This document shows positions 25,805 through 37,900 of a DNA stretch of 64,000 nt, piece by piece. Position numbers and translations under genes: made by a program. This DNA comes from Laguncularia racemosa (taxonomy: Eukaryota; Streptophyta; Magnoliopsida; Myrtales; Combretaceae): contig JBBMOL010000058.1 in assembly GCA_037954665.1 (NCBI GenBank), positions 3,140,928 to 3,204,927 on the forward strand, given 5' to 3'. The notes under the pieces were generated by a model, which saw nothing but the letters and a program-made list of their open reading frames with translations, ran no database searches and was not told where the DNA came from. The first letter of the stretch is position 1, and every line of letters starts with the position of its first letter.

Positions 25805-28800
25805 ATTTTGGTCTGTGTAAATACAACATGTTGGTTATGTTAAATTTTGGATAAATTTTTTTTTTTTGTCTTTTTATCACAGCTCATCAAGCACTATTCT
25901 AAATGAGAATACTTCTCTCTTCTTATAAATAATAGTTTTCTAAATAATTGAACCAATCGATGAGTGAACTTCACTATCTTAAGGTTTCATCTCCTTTTGG
26001 TTATAAACAAATGTTAAGCCACAATCTATTTGAATAACCTTTTTTTGAAGCTACAAGAATTGTGATGTCAATGCTTACCCTATTTAGGAGACATTTGTCA
26101 TCCCTCTTTTGCTACAAATTAAAATGGATAGTCAATAACACTATCAACTTTTCTTTTTGTTTTTTAAGGAAAAAAGAAAAAAGAAAAACAACAACAAAAC
26201 ACCACTTATTATTTAACACCAGCATGATAATAGGTACCTATAGAGGGACAAAGTGTGATCACTATTATACTTTTAGAGTTTAAGATAGCAACCTTAGATT
26301 ACATTGGTCAAGATAAAACAATAGTATTTTTAAAAATAATAAAAGTCTAACTGTGGGAAAGAAGAGACAACTAAGAAAAGAAAGGCTTTTGTTGAAGAAA
26401 TGTAACTTTTAACTGTGTGAAAGCAAGTGATGCGGAACCTTAGGATCTAATTATGCTTAGAACTCATTATCAACCAAATCAGAATTTGATTCTCACCAAG
26501 GTAATCGTATCGGTTTGTTCAATTACCCTAAAACATGTTTTGATAAGAATTCAAGATATGAATTCGAAATTCCCTTGAGCCCTAGATCAAAAGTATTCAA
26601 GAACAAGAGAAATAGGAAGAAAAATCGGATTACATAAGAAAATCTCAATTGCAATTCAATTTAACACCTTATGCATAAAAAAAACACACACACACAAAAT
26701 AAAACAAGCTCTCTCATATAACTCAAAAAAAGATACCATCTATCTTTTTTCTACAAACTAAGAGTGCTTTATATATAGGTTATATAACCTAAAAGAAGAT
26801 GAAAGGGTTTTAAGATATTTATAACATCTTTTGCAAACATTTATTACATTTAAGGCCTTAATTTCACCTTTATTATCCTCTGGTTGCCCATCTTCAAGGA
26901 AATTAATTATCTTAGATTCCAAAATTCCACATGTGAATAACCATTATCAAACCATTTTTGGACAAACAGTTGAAGTTGCTCCTTTAGCTTTTTAGCTTAT
27001 GTCCTGGTGGTTAGTCCACTGAAACCTTGAACACTAGGGACTTCTTCTATACCCTTTGTATGAGCAAGTTAAGCTTGAAATATGGGCATTTAGTGTCGGG
27101 GTTAAAAGTTGCCCAATTTAAAAGCTTCATGGAGAAATGTTCAATCTGCCATAGAATGTTAAAAGAACATGACCATCATCAGTTAGGCGATTATGGAATA
27201 TTGCTTTTAATAGAACCAAGACAAGTGAGACAAGATCTAGTCTCAACCGTAAATAAAAGCCAATCGAAGAGAAGTTGCGGAACTGTTTTCCTCATCTTCA
27301 GATACAAAATTAGCAGGCTAACCTTTGTAAATAGAAGTCTTGAGGAGCCCCTATTTGATGACTCAATTGAATCAGATTGGAATAAAGAAGCAAAGCTTTT
27401 GATATTCAAATGAGAAAAGAAGGAACAGAATCATAAGAGTTTGCCATCGCCGTGGCCTTGGCTAGAGGCGCCTGTGCATGGGACGAAGAGTTTTTGCTGG
27501 GTGGGGGAAACCTTTCGTTTAACATTTGAGTTTGCATATTCATTTGTCATCTTTTTAGCCTTTCAATACATTTGAAACTCCGGGCAGGAAGGTAAAAGCT
27601 AACACTTATTGGATGAAACAAAATGGCTACAGAGATATACTTCACAATCTGGGAGCACCCTTTCCCTTCAAAGCTAATAATCCCATAGCAGCACAAAACA
27701 AATGAATCAAAGAAGAATCTATTGTACCGTCTTAGCTAAGTTAGCTAGCCTACCTGCAATCTTATATACGTCTTAGCTTAACTTACGTTTCAAAGCTTTG
27801 GGATTTTTCAGAGGAATTCAGTACATCATACACTTGTCGTGGAGCTTTACTTCTCGTGAGCCACTTGAACACAAATCTGCCTCTATAACTGAATTTAAGA
27901 CTAACTTGAGCACCATAACCGAAGATAATTTTTCCTTCTTCGTCCTCAACCGCCCTGGCTATATTCATGCGCTTTCTTGATAGAAACTCACATTGGCATT
28001 CCATTTAACCTCGCGGAGTCTTGGCATCGACCATTTTACTTAGTGAAACGGTTGTGCGAACGTGAAGTTGATATGATTTACCACCTCTTCGTAGCTTCTT
28101 AGTTGAGCATGAGTCAAAGGAGTACCTGCAACTATTGAAAATATTTGATTAAAACAGCTTCGATCACGCATTAATGATTAAAGATCATATTCCCATCATT
28201 TGTTCTGTTCTTTCCATCTGTATCAACATTTTGAGCAGTACAACCAATATATTTGATAGATTCCTCTCAATCCATTTTACTTTCTCTGAAGACAAAAAAT
28301 CGAGCTTTCCCTCGCCCAAAACCCATTGCTAATTTCTCTATTGTCATGCACCAAGCAATAGTAGTCTTTTCTTTACGGTGAAAGTGTTACGTTTATGTTT
28401 TTCCACTCCAAAAAGGTGCTTCCCTTTTGCATATTTTACAGGAAGAAGAGGGTTCTTTCACGCATAGGAGAAAAAAAGTTTGTTAACTCAACCACAGACT
28501 ATATGCATGACTTTCGAAATCATACTGTAGAAAAGATCATTTTACTCTTTCCTTTCTTTCCTACAAATAGAGGGGCCCCTAAATACCAGATTAGAAGAGA
28601 ATTCTCAACAAAAGTCATAATATTTTTCACCTGTGTTCCACTTGGATGCCCATCTTTGTTAGACAAGTAAAATCAACTTCTTTGTTCAATTGATTTTAAG
28701 TCCTGACTCCTTATTTCATACTCCTTCAAGAAACTTGCCAAATTGCTTAAAGACTCTAAAGCATGTATACATTTAACAAATGACCTAGGATTGCAATTTG

Positions 28801-29707
28801 CAGAATTATCACTTGCTGAATCATGATTGAAGACCGCTATTTGAGACCGAGTAGAATCGCTCGCTCCTCATATTCAACTTCGTATAATATCCATTTTCTT
28901 TTATGTTTGAGAATCAAACACTTGTAACATTCAGTTTGAACTTTGTTTATCTCGCCCGTCCATGTCCTGTCTTTAATATAACTGCCACGTCTAGTGTCCC
29001 TATCCATGCAACATAGCTTGCCTTATGTCCCTTGTTGATCGATGGCTGACCGAAAAAATCTTATTGTACGCCATTTTTAATGATGTAAAACCAACCACAG
29101 AATGTCCGAGCCAAAGCCCAACTTTTTGCGCTGTGTGAAGCGAGAAATCCTATTCCAACCTATTACATGCTTATGGGATACCAAATTTGATGATCACATC
29201 ATCCCAATAACCCACCATTTTTGGTGCCGTAATTTTTATTAAATATCCATCGTTTGTATATCTACCTATCTATTTGTATTATAAAAGTATGAATCCATTG
29301 TCATCTATTACTAAAAACTTTTTCTACGGTCATAAACATTCCATTTTTGCCCTCTTTAGTGTAGCAAATACAACAAAACAAAATTCTTAAAAATGAAAAA
29401 TAGAAAAATTTAGAAAAAAAATGAAAATGAAAAAGAAACAAAAATAAAGAAAGGTAAAAGAAAAGGGAAAAATAGGAATAAAGTTTTCAAAAGAAAAAAA
29501 AAATAGGAATAAATAACAATTTGCATTTAAACAAAAAAAAAATGCTAAAACACATTTTCAAAAACCATTGAATGGAGAGGCCATGGCCTAAAGGGAAAGG
29601 CTTAAATATGATTTAAAACTAAGCTAAAATGAGAAAAATGGACTAGCTTAGTAGTTGGACCCTTATATGCACAATGAGGAGAATTTTTTCAAGTGAACAC
29701 TACTAGA
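25805..29707. other. Intergenic, little recognisable
   Basis: No gene family recognised. It includes an A-rich tract near 29390-29520. The plus-strand frame at 27027-27413 and plus-strand frame at 28395-28670 show no known motifs. A minus-strand open segment at 28004-27783 is listed separately. Base composition between about 27400 and 29200 is more balanced than the flanks, so a decayed or unrecognised gene cannot be excluded. Confidence 0.35.
27783..28004 (-). CDS. Unrecognised minus-strand open segment
   Basis: A 73-codon frame, MECQCEFLSRKR at the start and RQVYDVLNSSEKS near the end, with mixed charged and hydrophobic residues unlike the low-complexity frames nearby. Just upstream on the same strand, after a TTGCAG that could be a splice acceptor, another open stretch (28115-28030) reads GTPLTHAQLRSYEEVV. 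The two are not joined by an obvious intron. I do not recognise either. They could be exons of an unfamiliar or dead gene, or chance. Confidence 0.2.
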   Translation of the reverse strand: MECQCEFLSRKRMNIARAVEDEEGKIIFGYGAQVSLKFSYRGRFVFKWLTRSKAPRQVYDVLNSSEKSQSFET

Positions 29708-30120
29708 TGTCACGGTCTAAGAGTTTACAGTAAGCATGAAGGGATCAACTTGGGTATAAGGTATAGTGAGTGGTATTAGTAGGATAATTTGTTTTAGAGG
29801 GTTGAGTTCTCTAAAAGCAGATTTGGTCTTCTATAACCAAACTAATCAAGACTCAAGTTAATGCTGCTATCCTGATGATGGCCACGGCAAGTCGAAACCA
29901 ATTGAGGTAATTGGTCCTCTCAATCACGTGATGAATTGTGGCAAAGCCAAGAGGGCACTCCTAAAATGAAAGATGAGTTTAGAACTAATCCTAAAATGAT
30001 AGAAATGAGGATTGGCTCATGGATGAGATAATTATGCAAATCAAAGAATGGTCAAGTGTCACACGAATACTTTAGAAAGATGGAACCTCCCATCCTTGTG
30101 ACAAGTGGTATCAAGGCCAA
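29708..30120 (+). mobile_element. Candidate LTR plus primer-binding site
   Basis: A segment starting TGTCACGGTC at 29708 and ending TTGTGACA at 30103 is followed 2 bp later by TGGTATCAAGGCC, close to the initiator-Met tRNA primer site TGGTATCAGAGC. This is the layout of a 5' LTR of about 396 bp. No second LTR and no gag-pol were found downstream, so it would be a truncated or non-autonomous element. Confidence 0.4.
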
Positions 30121-30220
30121 CATTTCAACCACATCAAGCCACCTAAATGCTACCTAGAGTATCATTTAAGTGGGTAGTTCTTATGGATAGAGAGGCTCGT
30201 ATAGGTTAAGTTCAAAGCAA

Positions 30221-30357
30221 CCACCAAAAGGAAGACATCATTACTAGAGGGTATATGTGTCATGAGTTAAAGGACTTATATGGGAAAAGATCAAGAGGAG
30301 GAGTAGCCACCAAAAGGAGGACATTGTTGTTAGAGAGTGGTTGTGTCGTGAGTCAAT
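30221..30357. repeat. Direct repeat, about 51 bp, twice
   Basis: Copies begin at 30221 and 30307 with CCACCAAAAGGA(A/G)GACAT and end with GT(C/G)(A/G)TGAGT-like sequence. They are diverged and probably internal to the LTR-like element that starts at 29708. Confidence 0.7.
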
Positions 30358-30439
30358 TATAACAAGATCTACCTAAAGTCTTTATAAGGAGTGAGTGTGA
30401 GCTTCCCTACAAGACAAGTACACTCTCAATGGATACTTC

Positions 30440-30770
30440 AACAACACCACCACCATCACTTGTAGAATTCCCAACACCCTATGGCTATCACCAGTAAAGA
30501 CCCCAACATCCCCATTAGCAAAGACCCCAACACCCATATGGCCATCACTAACACCTTCATAGCCATTAGTTGTAACTCCTCCAACAATACTCTCAAGGCC
30601 ATCGCTTGTAACACTTCCAACAACACCCCCATGGCTATCACTAGTAGAGACCCGACCCTCATGGCCATCACCCATAACACATTTAGCAACACCTCCCTGG
30701 CCTTCACTAACAAGGAGATTATCCCCCATGGCCATCATTAACACCCTCATAAGTATCACTCGTAACACCT
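30440..30770. repeat. Degenerate minisatellite-like tract
   Basis: Irregular repeats of about 36-39 bp built on ATGGCCATCAC, (A)GTAACAC and TCCAACAACACC. The repeats leave open frames on both strands: plus 30481-30741 (AITS, NTSNNT motifs) and minus 30858-30382 (GGV, DGHEG motifs). I regard these frames as by-products of the repeat, though a repetitive protein relic is possible. Confidence 0.7.
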
Positions 30771-30989
30771 CCAATAGTAATTTGGGAGACATAAGATAAA
30801 ATTTATATTTTGAACAAAGGAAGTAAGTCAACCCCACACTTAAACCTATCCCCCCCACCCTAGAAAAAAAAACATCATCAGTAGTTTGTCTTCTTTTTCT
30901 TTCATTTTTTTTTAGTTAGGCCCAACAACTTGTTTTACAACCTACACAACATAAAATTTATATTTTTAACAAAGGAAGTAAATCAAAGA

Positions 30990-33559
30990 GCTAACAAATT
31001 AATTATATTGTATTTGCGCTTTACCCTCTTATGGATCTTCTTTATAGGATACCCTTTGCTATTATGTCCCTCTTTCTTACACAACTTGCATGTTAGATTT
31101 CATGTCAACTTTGTTCCACCCTTTGCTCCCTTCACCCTCTTCTCTTCACCTTGTCAACTTACGCCTCCCTAGGTGTTTCTAAATGATAGGTGACAACATT
31201 TTCTCTTGATTCGTTTTATGTTAATACTTGGAGCTTCTAACTAGATCTAATGTATAACTATAATTGCAGTCATACATATCCTTGGTGTACCAATTGCTTA
31301 CAAAATCTTCAACATCCCATCCTAAGTATAAGATAGCACTACATGCATGTGCGCAAGGAATTCCACTCAACCCCTATGCATTGTATCTACAACTCTTGCC
31401 CTCCAAGTCTACAATAAAGGAATTCATCATCTAATGGACCTCAAAAGCAAGCCTTCCATTAGGTATGGGGTGGCAATTGGTACTAGCATCCTTATTTCTT
31501 TAAATCTTAACACTTGCACATGAAGTTTATTGCTAAGTCCACTTCTTGCTATTGTCTCTCTTAGCTATTATCATAGCCATTATCACCTTACTTATGCATT
31601 CCAACATAGAAACAATTAACATGTACCTAGCCTCAAGTATAGTTGAGTTAAAGGTCTTTGACATGTTATTGTCCACAACATCACATTTTGCCTCCATTTG
31701 GAAGAATGCCCTACACCAATGCCTTGGGTTTAACTTTAGTAGATCCTGGTTTGCTTCAAGCATCAATTCAATTATCCTCATAACAATCTCATCTAAGTCA
31801 AATTCCACCATGGCTTTACAAGTAGCCCAAAACAATTTTTGCAACTCACCACCCTTATGTTTCTTCCTCTAGTTCGCAAAAAAATGCCTTGCACAATATC
31901 GATGCTCCAAATTAGGAATTTTTTTCCTAACAACCTCTACTAAACCCTAAAATGAAATACAATAGCAATCAATATCATTCATTGTATATAAAACAAAATT
32001 AATGGGAAGAAGGAAACTTCACTAACCTTTCGCATGTCACTAATGATGGTGAAACCCAATGACTAATGCTAGCCATAAGTGAAAGCTACTCTAGAAACCA
32101 TGCTTAACTATTAGGATTCTAACATTCGACATAAACCCAAGCAACAAGATACATTTGATCATTAGCATCTTAAGCAATAGCAAGCAAAAGCTCCCCCTTC
32201 AAATCACCTTTAAGGAAACAACCATCAATGTATAATACTAACCTACAACCAAATATAAAGCCCATCTTGCATCCTTTAAAGCATATAAACATATGCTTAA
32301 AGTATAGGGCATGGTTTGGAGTAAACCTCAATGATACAACATTACATGTGTTCTCCTGCTCCTTTCTAGTCTTGTGAACTTCATATGCATAGTTCCAAAC
32401 TTGTGTTATCTCACACTCACACCTCCTCTTAATCACTAAAATAAACATTTCCTTGGCTCACCTACACTGATTAAATGTCACATCTACCATTAGTTCTTCT
32501 TTAGCCAGCTTCTTCATATCCTAAGCTTTCATATTAGGAGTCAACCTTATCTAGATAAGAAGTGTTTTGCAAGCACCTTGTATGTCACTCTCTCATTCCC
32601 AAATGATGGCCTGCAATATTTGCTATGCCTCTCCTCAAATGTCTTAGAAACGAACTATTTAGATCAACTCTTGTATGATGCAAAAATAGCAAACTCACAC
32701 TTCTCATTGCTATACTTGAATTGTGTTCTCCTCTTATCATTTAATGTCATCTCTAGATGCTAATGATGATGTATTGAGTACTTTTTCATGGCCTCTTTGA
32801 ATTGTGACGAGCCATCAAAAACCATATTGACACATATGTGTGGTGTAACTATAGATGAATCATAGTAGTCTTACTCTTAGGGCGTTTATGTGGCCTCACC
32901 TCATCAGATTTATCACTTGAACTTGAGAAAAACGTCCCTCATCATCTGAGAATAAAGTCACTCCCCCCTTCCTCTCCCTCTTGCACTCTCACTCCTTCCT
33001 TTTATCATTTGCATTCCTAAATTTATCCCAATAATCCTCTAATGTTGTCTAAACCAAAGTCTAAAGACCTTCCACAACATATTTACCCTTAGTAGCTAAA
33101 TAAGATTTTTTCTTTTGTTAAGCTGCTATGACTTCCTCATCATCATTATATAATAAACAATCCACTTCGATTACTTCATCCTTCTTATTGTTACTATCAC
33201 TACCATTGCTACTACTTTCAACACCTAAAGCAACATAGCTGTCCTTTCTCTCTTCATGTTCAACATATATAAAAGCACGATATTGACCCCTTAAAACACT
33301 TTGCATAGCAATAAAAAGCCGGTTCATTGCCTAAATTCATCAACCTATTATCTAAACCCTTTATTAGAATGAGAAATTGGTATGTATAGATGTTCATGTA
33401 CTCGATATTATTAAGCAAGTTATTGAGACTCTCATGAGTAAGTGAGCTTAGGTCACTTGTCCATTGCACTTTTAAACCATCTTGGTACACAATGTTGCCT
33501 TCAAAGCATGAGAAATGGTCACCAACCAATATATTGAAGTTAACCTTGTTCACTAACAA
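30990..33559 (-). pseudogene. Second MULE transposase relic, with intron
   Basis: Minus-strand Mutator-like transposase. The N-terminal region (33559-33118) is open in two overlapping frames. The DDE region starts near 32290 with FGCRLVLYIDGCFLKG (first catalytic Asp) and continues as DANDQMYLVAW (about 32170-32140). At ISDMRK the coding sequence meets a GT-AG intron of 80 bp (32026-31947), and it resumes as GLVEVVRKKIPNLEHRYC then RHFFAN. An open block at 31844-31533 has LNPRHWCRAFF and KCDVVDNN. The SWIM-like part reads GIPCAHACSAILYLGWD near 31380-31320, followed by YTKDMYDC. A zinc knuckle, CKLCKKEGHNSKGYP, lies near 31095-31050 with the last Cys changed to Tyr. Several stops and frameshifts make it non-functional. 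Not close in detail to the relic at 10024. Confidence 0.85.
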
Positions 33560-33599
33560 AAATAATGTCTATTAATGCACTTATGAGCAGGGAACTTGT

Positions 33600-34880
33600 T
33601 TAGACACGCAAAAAGGGAACCGTCACCCACAAAACTGATTCGAAAGTAAAAAAATTTTAACATGACAAGGACAACAACTTACCTTTGTGGTCCTTCCATT
33701 GTTGATTTTGAGGTCAAGATTCCTTCTTGCTTTGATTGTTTGGTGGTGAGGTCATCACGTCTAGTTGTATGTCTCTAAATCAGACAATTGTTTTCCACTT
33801 TCTTAAGTCATGGTGGGGTCTTACATCACAAATTACATATATAAATAACGGAAAGTAACAATTTTTACTCTTTAATTCAATTTTCCTATTGATTGTAGTA
33901 GGTTAGGGTTTCACTGTTTTGATATGCAAAAGATAGGATAGAGTATTTTATGGAGTAAAAAATATACATGGTTCAAGTTTAGTTTCATGTGATAGAGAGA
34001 AGATTTTTTTTTTTTTTTGGTACTTCTTTTTCCATTTTGTTAGCTTCTCTATTTTATTTATTTTATTTTATTTTCTTCTTTCTTTCAAGTTTTCCTTCTT
34101 GCCTTCCACATGTGTAGAGTAAGTATGTCACATAGGAAATTCTTCTCATTCATCTACTACGTGTCATTCATGTATTAGTAATAATTTGACTAGATAGGTG
34201 TCATTGGGAGAATTATTTAGGGTAGCAATGTTGACATGAAAGCTTTCAATTGGGTATTAAATTTATCAAATTATAAGTTTAGGTATTAAATTAGACATTT
34301 TCTAAAAGCTTAGGTACATTTTTGTGCCACTGTCCCAATTTTTTTTCCCTTTTTCACCATATTTTAGGATTTTCTTTTTTGCTCTTTGAGCTTGTTTGAT
34401 TTTTTTTTTTGATTTGTATCTTATTTGTATTATATTTGAATTTGATATGAAATTTAGTAATTGGAAAACTATCTTATCTTAATAATTATGATTAAAATGG
34501 TGATTGAGAAATAAAAGTTTATGTACTTTTAAGAGAAAAATATTTAAAAATATATTTTATACATTAAAAAAGAAGATATTAGTTGATATTTTTATAATAA
34601 TGAATAAAATAATAGATAAATAAGTTAAAATTTTAGAAATATTTTAAATATTTAATTTTAAAAAAGGGTATATATATATTTTTTTTTTATTTGTTTAATA
34701 TTTTATTTTTACTAAATACATATATTTAACAAAATACACATAATACCAAACGTACCAAAGGACGAAAAAAATCCGAACAAAAACAAGCCCATAGCTCTAT
34801 ATTTTTTGGGGGAAACATAAAAAAATGAACTCTGCAATGCGGTTCTGCCGGGCTTCCAACGAGCGACGCCTATTTTCAAT
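33600..34880. other. Intergenic, upstream of FANCM
   Basis: AT-rich with long T runs (near 33990-34020 and 34400). No gene recognised. May contain the 5' end of the minus-strand MULE and the distal FANCM promoter. Confidence 0.4.
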
Positions 34881-34882
34881 TT

Positions 34883-34890
34883 TTTGCCGC
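34883..34890 (+). promoter_or_regulatory. E2F-like site upstream of FANCM
   Basis: TTTGCCGC fits the plant E2F consensus TTTSSCGC and lies about 110 bp before the FANCM start codon, in the locally GC-richer segment 34840-34999. A weaker TTTTCCCGTC occurs at about 34954. E2F control is common for DNA-replication and repair genes; here it is inference. No clear TATA box was seen. Confidence 0.35.
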
Positions 34891-34999
34891 CAACTAAACT
34901 TTCTAGCTTCTATAGCAAGTTAGAAACGAGAAGGCAAGCGCACTCACATTCTCTTTTCCCGTCTGTCTGCAAGAGCCGAGACAACAGAGGGTGGATTGC

Positions 35000-37900
35000 A
35001 TGGACTCCAACGATAACCCTCCTCACATAATCATCGACGACAACGACGACGACGTAAGATGGTTTTTTCAATTTCTCTCTCCATACCCATTTATTATTGT
35101 TATTATTATTATTTCACTTCAACTTCACGCTCAAAATTCTAACCTTTGATATTTATCACCATCATCATTATTATTTTGCTGCTGCTGTATACCCACAGGA
35201 ATTCGATTGGGATGCAGCGGTAAGACAAATCGACGTGGTCTGTCAGAATTCTAAAACCTCCACTTCTCACCCATACACAACACCAACCTTTGTCCCTTCC
35301 GAAACTACCATTCTCAACGGCCCCAATGTTAATGTCCACCTTCCTTTACGGAACATAGACGTCGGGGCTTCTCGGCAGACTACGCTTGATAAGTTCGTTG
35401 GACGAGCTATCTTGGGAACCGAGCCACCGGCACGGGATTTTCGGGTTTATGACAGTGCTTTTGTTGACGGGAATGATGGTCCTAGCCTCGTTAGCATTGA
35501 TGCTGATACAGCCAAGACTTGGATTTACCCAGGTCTTGATTCCATTATCATTTCTTTACAAAATGTAATTTTACCACAAATTCTATTTTTCTTCTACCAG
35601 ATAGTTCGGATACATTTGCTATCTTTTTACTTCTTAATGGTGCATAAGCCCACATTTATTGAATCTAAAGAAATAAGGATTTTTTTTTTTTTGGTAGTAT
35701 GATCATTGGAACTTCTTATTAAGCTTAAATTAAAGTTCGTGGGCAATGAGTGGTCCTGAAAGTAATTTAGTTAAGCGTGATTTGTTCCATGGATTTTTTT
35801 TTTATTTTTTGTGAACTTTCTGCGATGTATGTCATAATTAAGGTTTTAAAATTGTAAAATATTTAGTAGTCTCTCGTGTTCGAGGTTAAACACGGGGAAA
35901 TGTCTATAGCAAAATGAGAAAAAGATGTTTTTTAATTTCAAAAGGAGGAAATTATTCTCCTACATTGTTTATTAGTATTTTGAGTGTGGATGTTAAGCAT
36001 CAGATCCGTCACTTCTATTGTGTCTCAGCATCACTTACCACTATTGTCGCTATTGTATGTAAGCTTGGGGATTGCTACAATAATATTTATTGCTTGTGAG
36101 TTTTTCATTATAACAAATATAAGGGAAAAAAAAAGTCCACGACGTTTTCCAATGAAAAGAGAGGACACCCTTAATTGAATAAGCTATGGTTTATACTCAC
36201 TGTATAAAGTTTGTATTGATGTTTATGTAAGTGTTTGTGGATCAGTATTCGGGCAGTATAATAAAGATTTAGATGATTTTTAATGTTAAGATAGCAGCTA
36301 TGAAGATTGACCTCTGTTTCTGCTTTTATGTAGTGAATATACCTTTTCGTGACTACCAATTTGCGATAACGAAGACAGCTCTTTTTTCTAATACATTGGT
36401 CGCATTGCCAACGGGCCTTGGGAAGACACTTATTGCCTCTGTTGTGATCTATAATTATTTCAGATGGTTTCCAGAGGGTAATACGTTCGCTACTTCTAGT
36501 CAATTCTATGCTATCTTTTTGTTGATCACCATAATTTTCCATGCGTAGGCCATGTTTGGTTTGTGAAGAGTCCTAGTTCCCCTTATTGTGTTTGATAGCT
36601 ATAACAAATAAATAATCTCATTCCAAAGGAATTCTGATTTCGGAACCTCATCCTTTCTCTGAGCCTATTATTATGGTTTAATTTCCAAAATACAGCTTAG
36701 TTAAAAGTTCTCTCTATAGCACCACTTGCACCGACTCTCACCACCACCGGCACTGGCATGGTGATTGGTGCACCACAATCAGCACTACTGCCACCATTGC
36801 ATCACAGCCTCCATCATCGCCACCAACACACCATTCCCATTCATCACCACCACTAGCACCCCTGCACTAGCACCACAGCCTTTGCCATCGCCACTATACC
36901 ACCATTCCTACTAATCCACTGCCTCCATCACCTCACAAAATGGCACCAGTAGCACAATCACCACCAAACTACCACAACTACCAGACAACTAGTAAACCAC
37001 CATTTCTACTCCATCACCTCCACCACCAAGTAAACATACTTAAATCATTCCAAGGAAGTTTAAAGTTGATGAAAAAATAATAGGATATTTTCATTAATTG
37101 AGATTTATCAAATAATGGGTTGATAGTACAATTTTTTGGAATAGCACTCCAGGAATTGGTCTTTGCGTAATCTCTTTCTTTTCCTCAACAAAATATTTTT
37201 TTTTTAATATGTAATATATAGACTTTTATTGGATGCTTAATCCTTGCCTTCAGTGCTTCTAGTCTAGGTCCAGACCTGCCATCTCAATCTGCATTAGAAA
37301 TACTTCTTGCTCACCCATATCTTTTCTTCCCTAACTGGATTGCAAGAGCGTGAGTTATTTATGTAAAGATTCCTGCTTTTTATTTAGAGTAGTGGCTTTC
37401 TTTTAAGACTCCTTACCCATATCCTTGTTTTTGTACGGGATGATGCTGGCTGATGTTGGATTAAATAAATCAAGAAATTATAGCTTTATGTATGGGCAAA
37501 AGGAGCTTTTAGTGTCTGTCTGGTTGGAAACTATGTGACAGCCAGCAGCCTATTTACAAACTTCTAAGGTCCATGACTAAATCTTGAGGAACTTGCAAAA
37601 AGTTAGGAAATTTACAGGAGCAATTGCAAAACTTGTGGATTATTGTGAAAGACTGGGGCAAGGAAGAAAAAGTTAGGAATTTTTTTTCTTTGTTTTTGGC
37701 TAACCGCTATTATAACCGGGGGAAGGGGACCTGATCTATCTTGCTGGCCCATCAATGTTCATGCCACTAGTAAATTTACTAGTAAATTGGTAACCAAAGT
37801 AACTTTACAAAATTTTAAGGGATATTACAATTCTAATTAAATATTTAAATTCAAGAAAAGCCACAAACTGTCAAAAGATGCCCTAATTAAGAAAATTTGG

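Noticed and set aside
27027..27413. 128-codon plus-strand frame as a gene
   Set aside because: No motif recognised, and a 72-codon frame is open on the opposite strand.
30382..30858. 158-codon minus-strand GG/DGHEG-rich frame as a glycine-rich protein
   Set aside because: Created by a degenerate minisatellite that is also open on the plus strand; no signal peptide or known motif.
36717..37035. Proline/histidine-rich gene fragment
   Set aside because: The frame is broken and the signal is explained by CAC/ACC simple-sequence drift.
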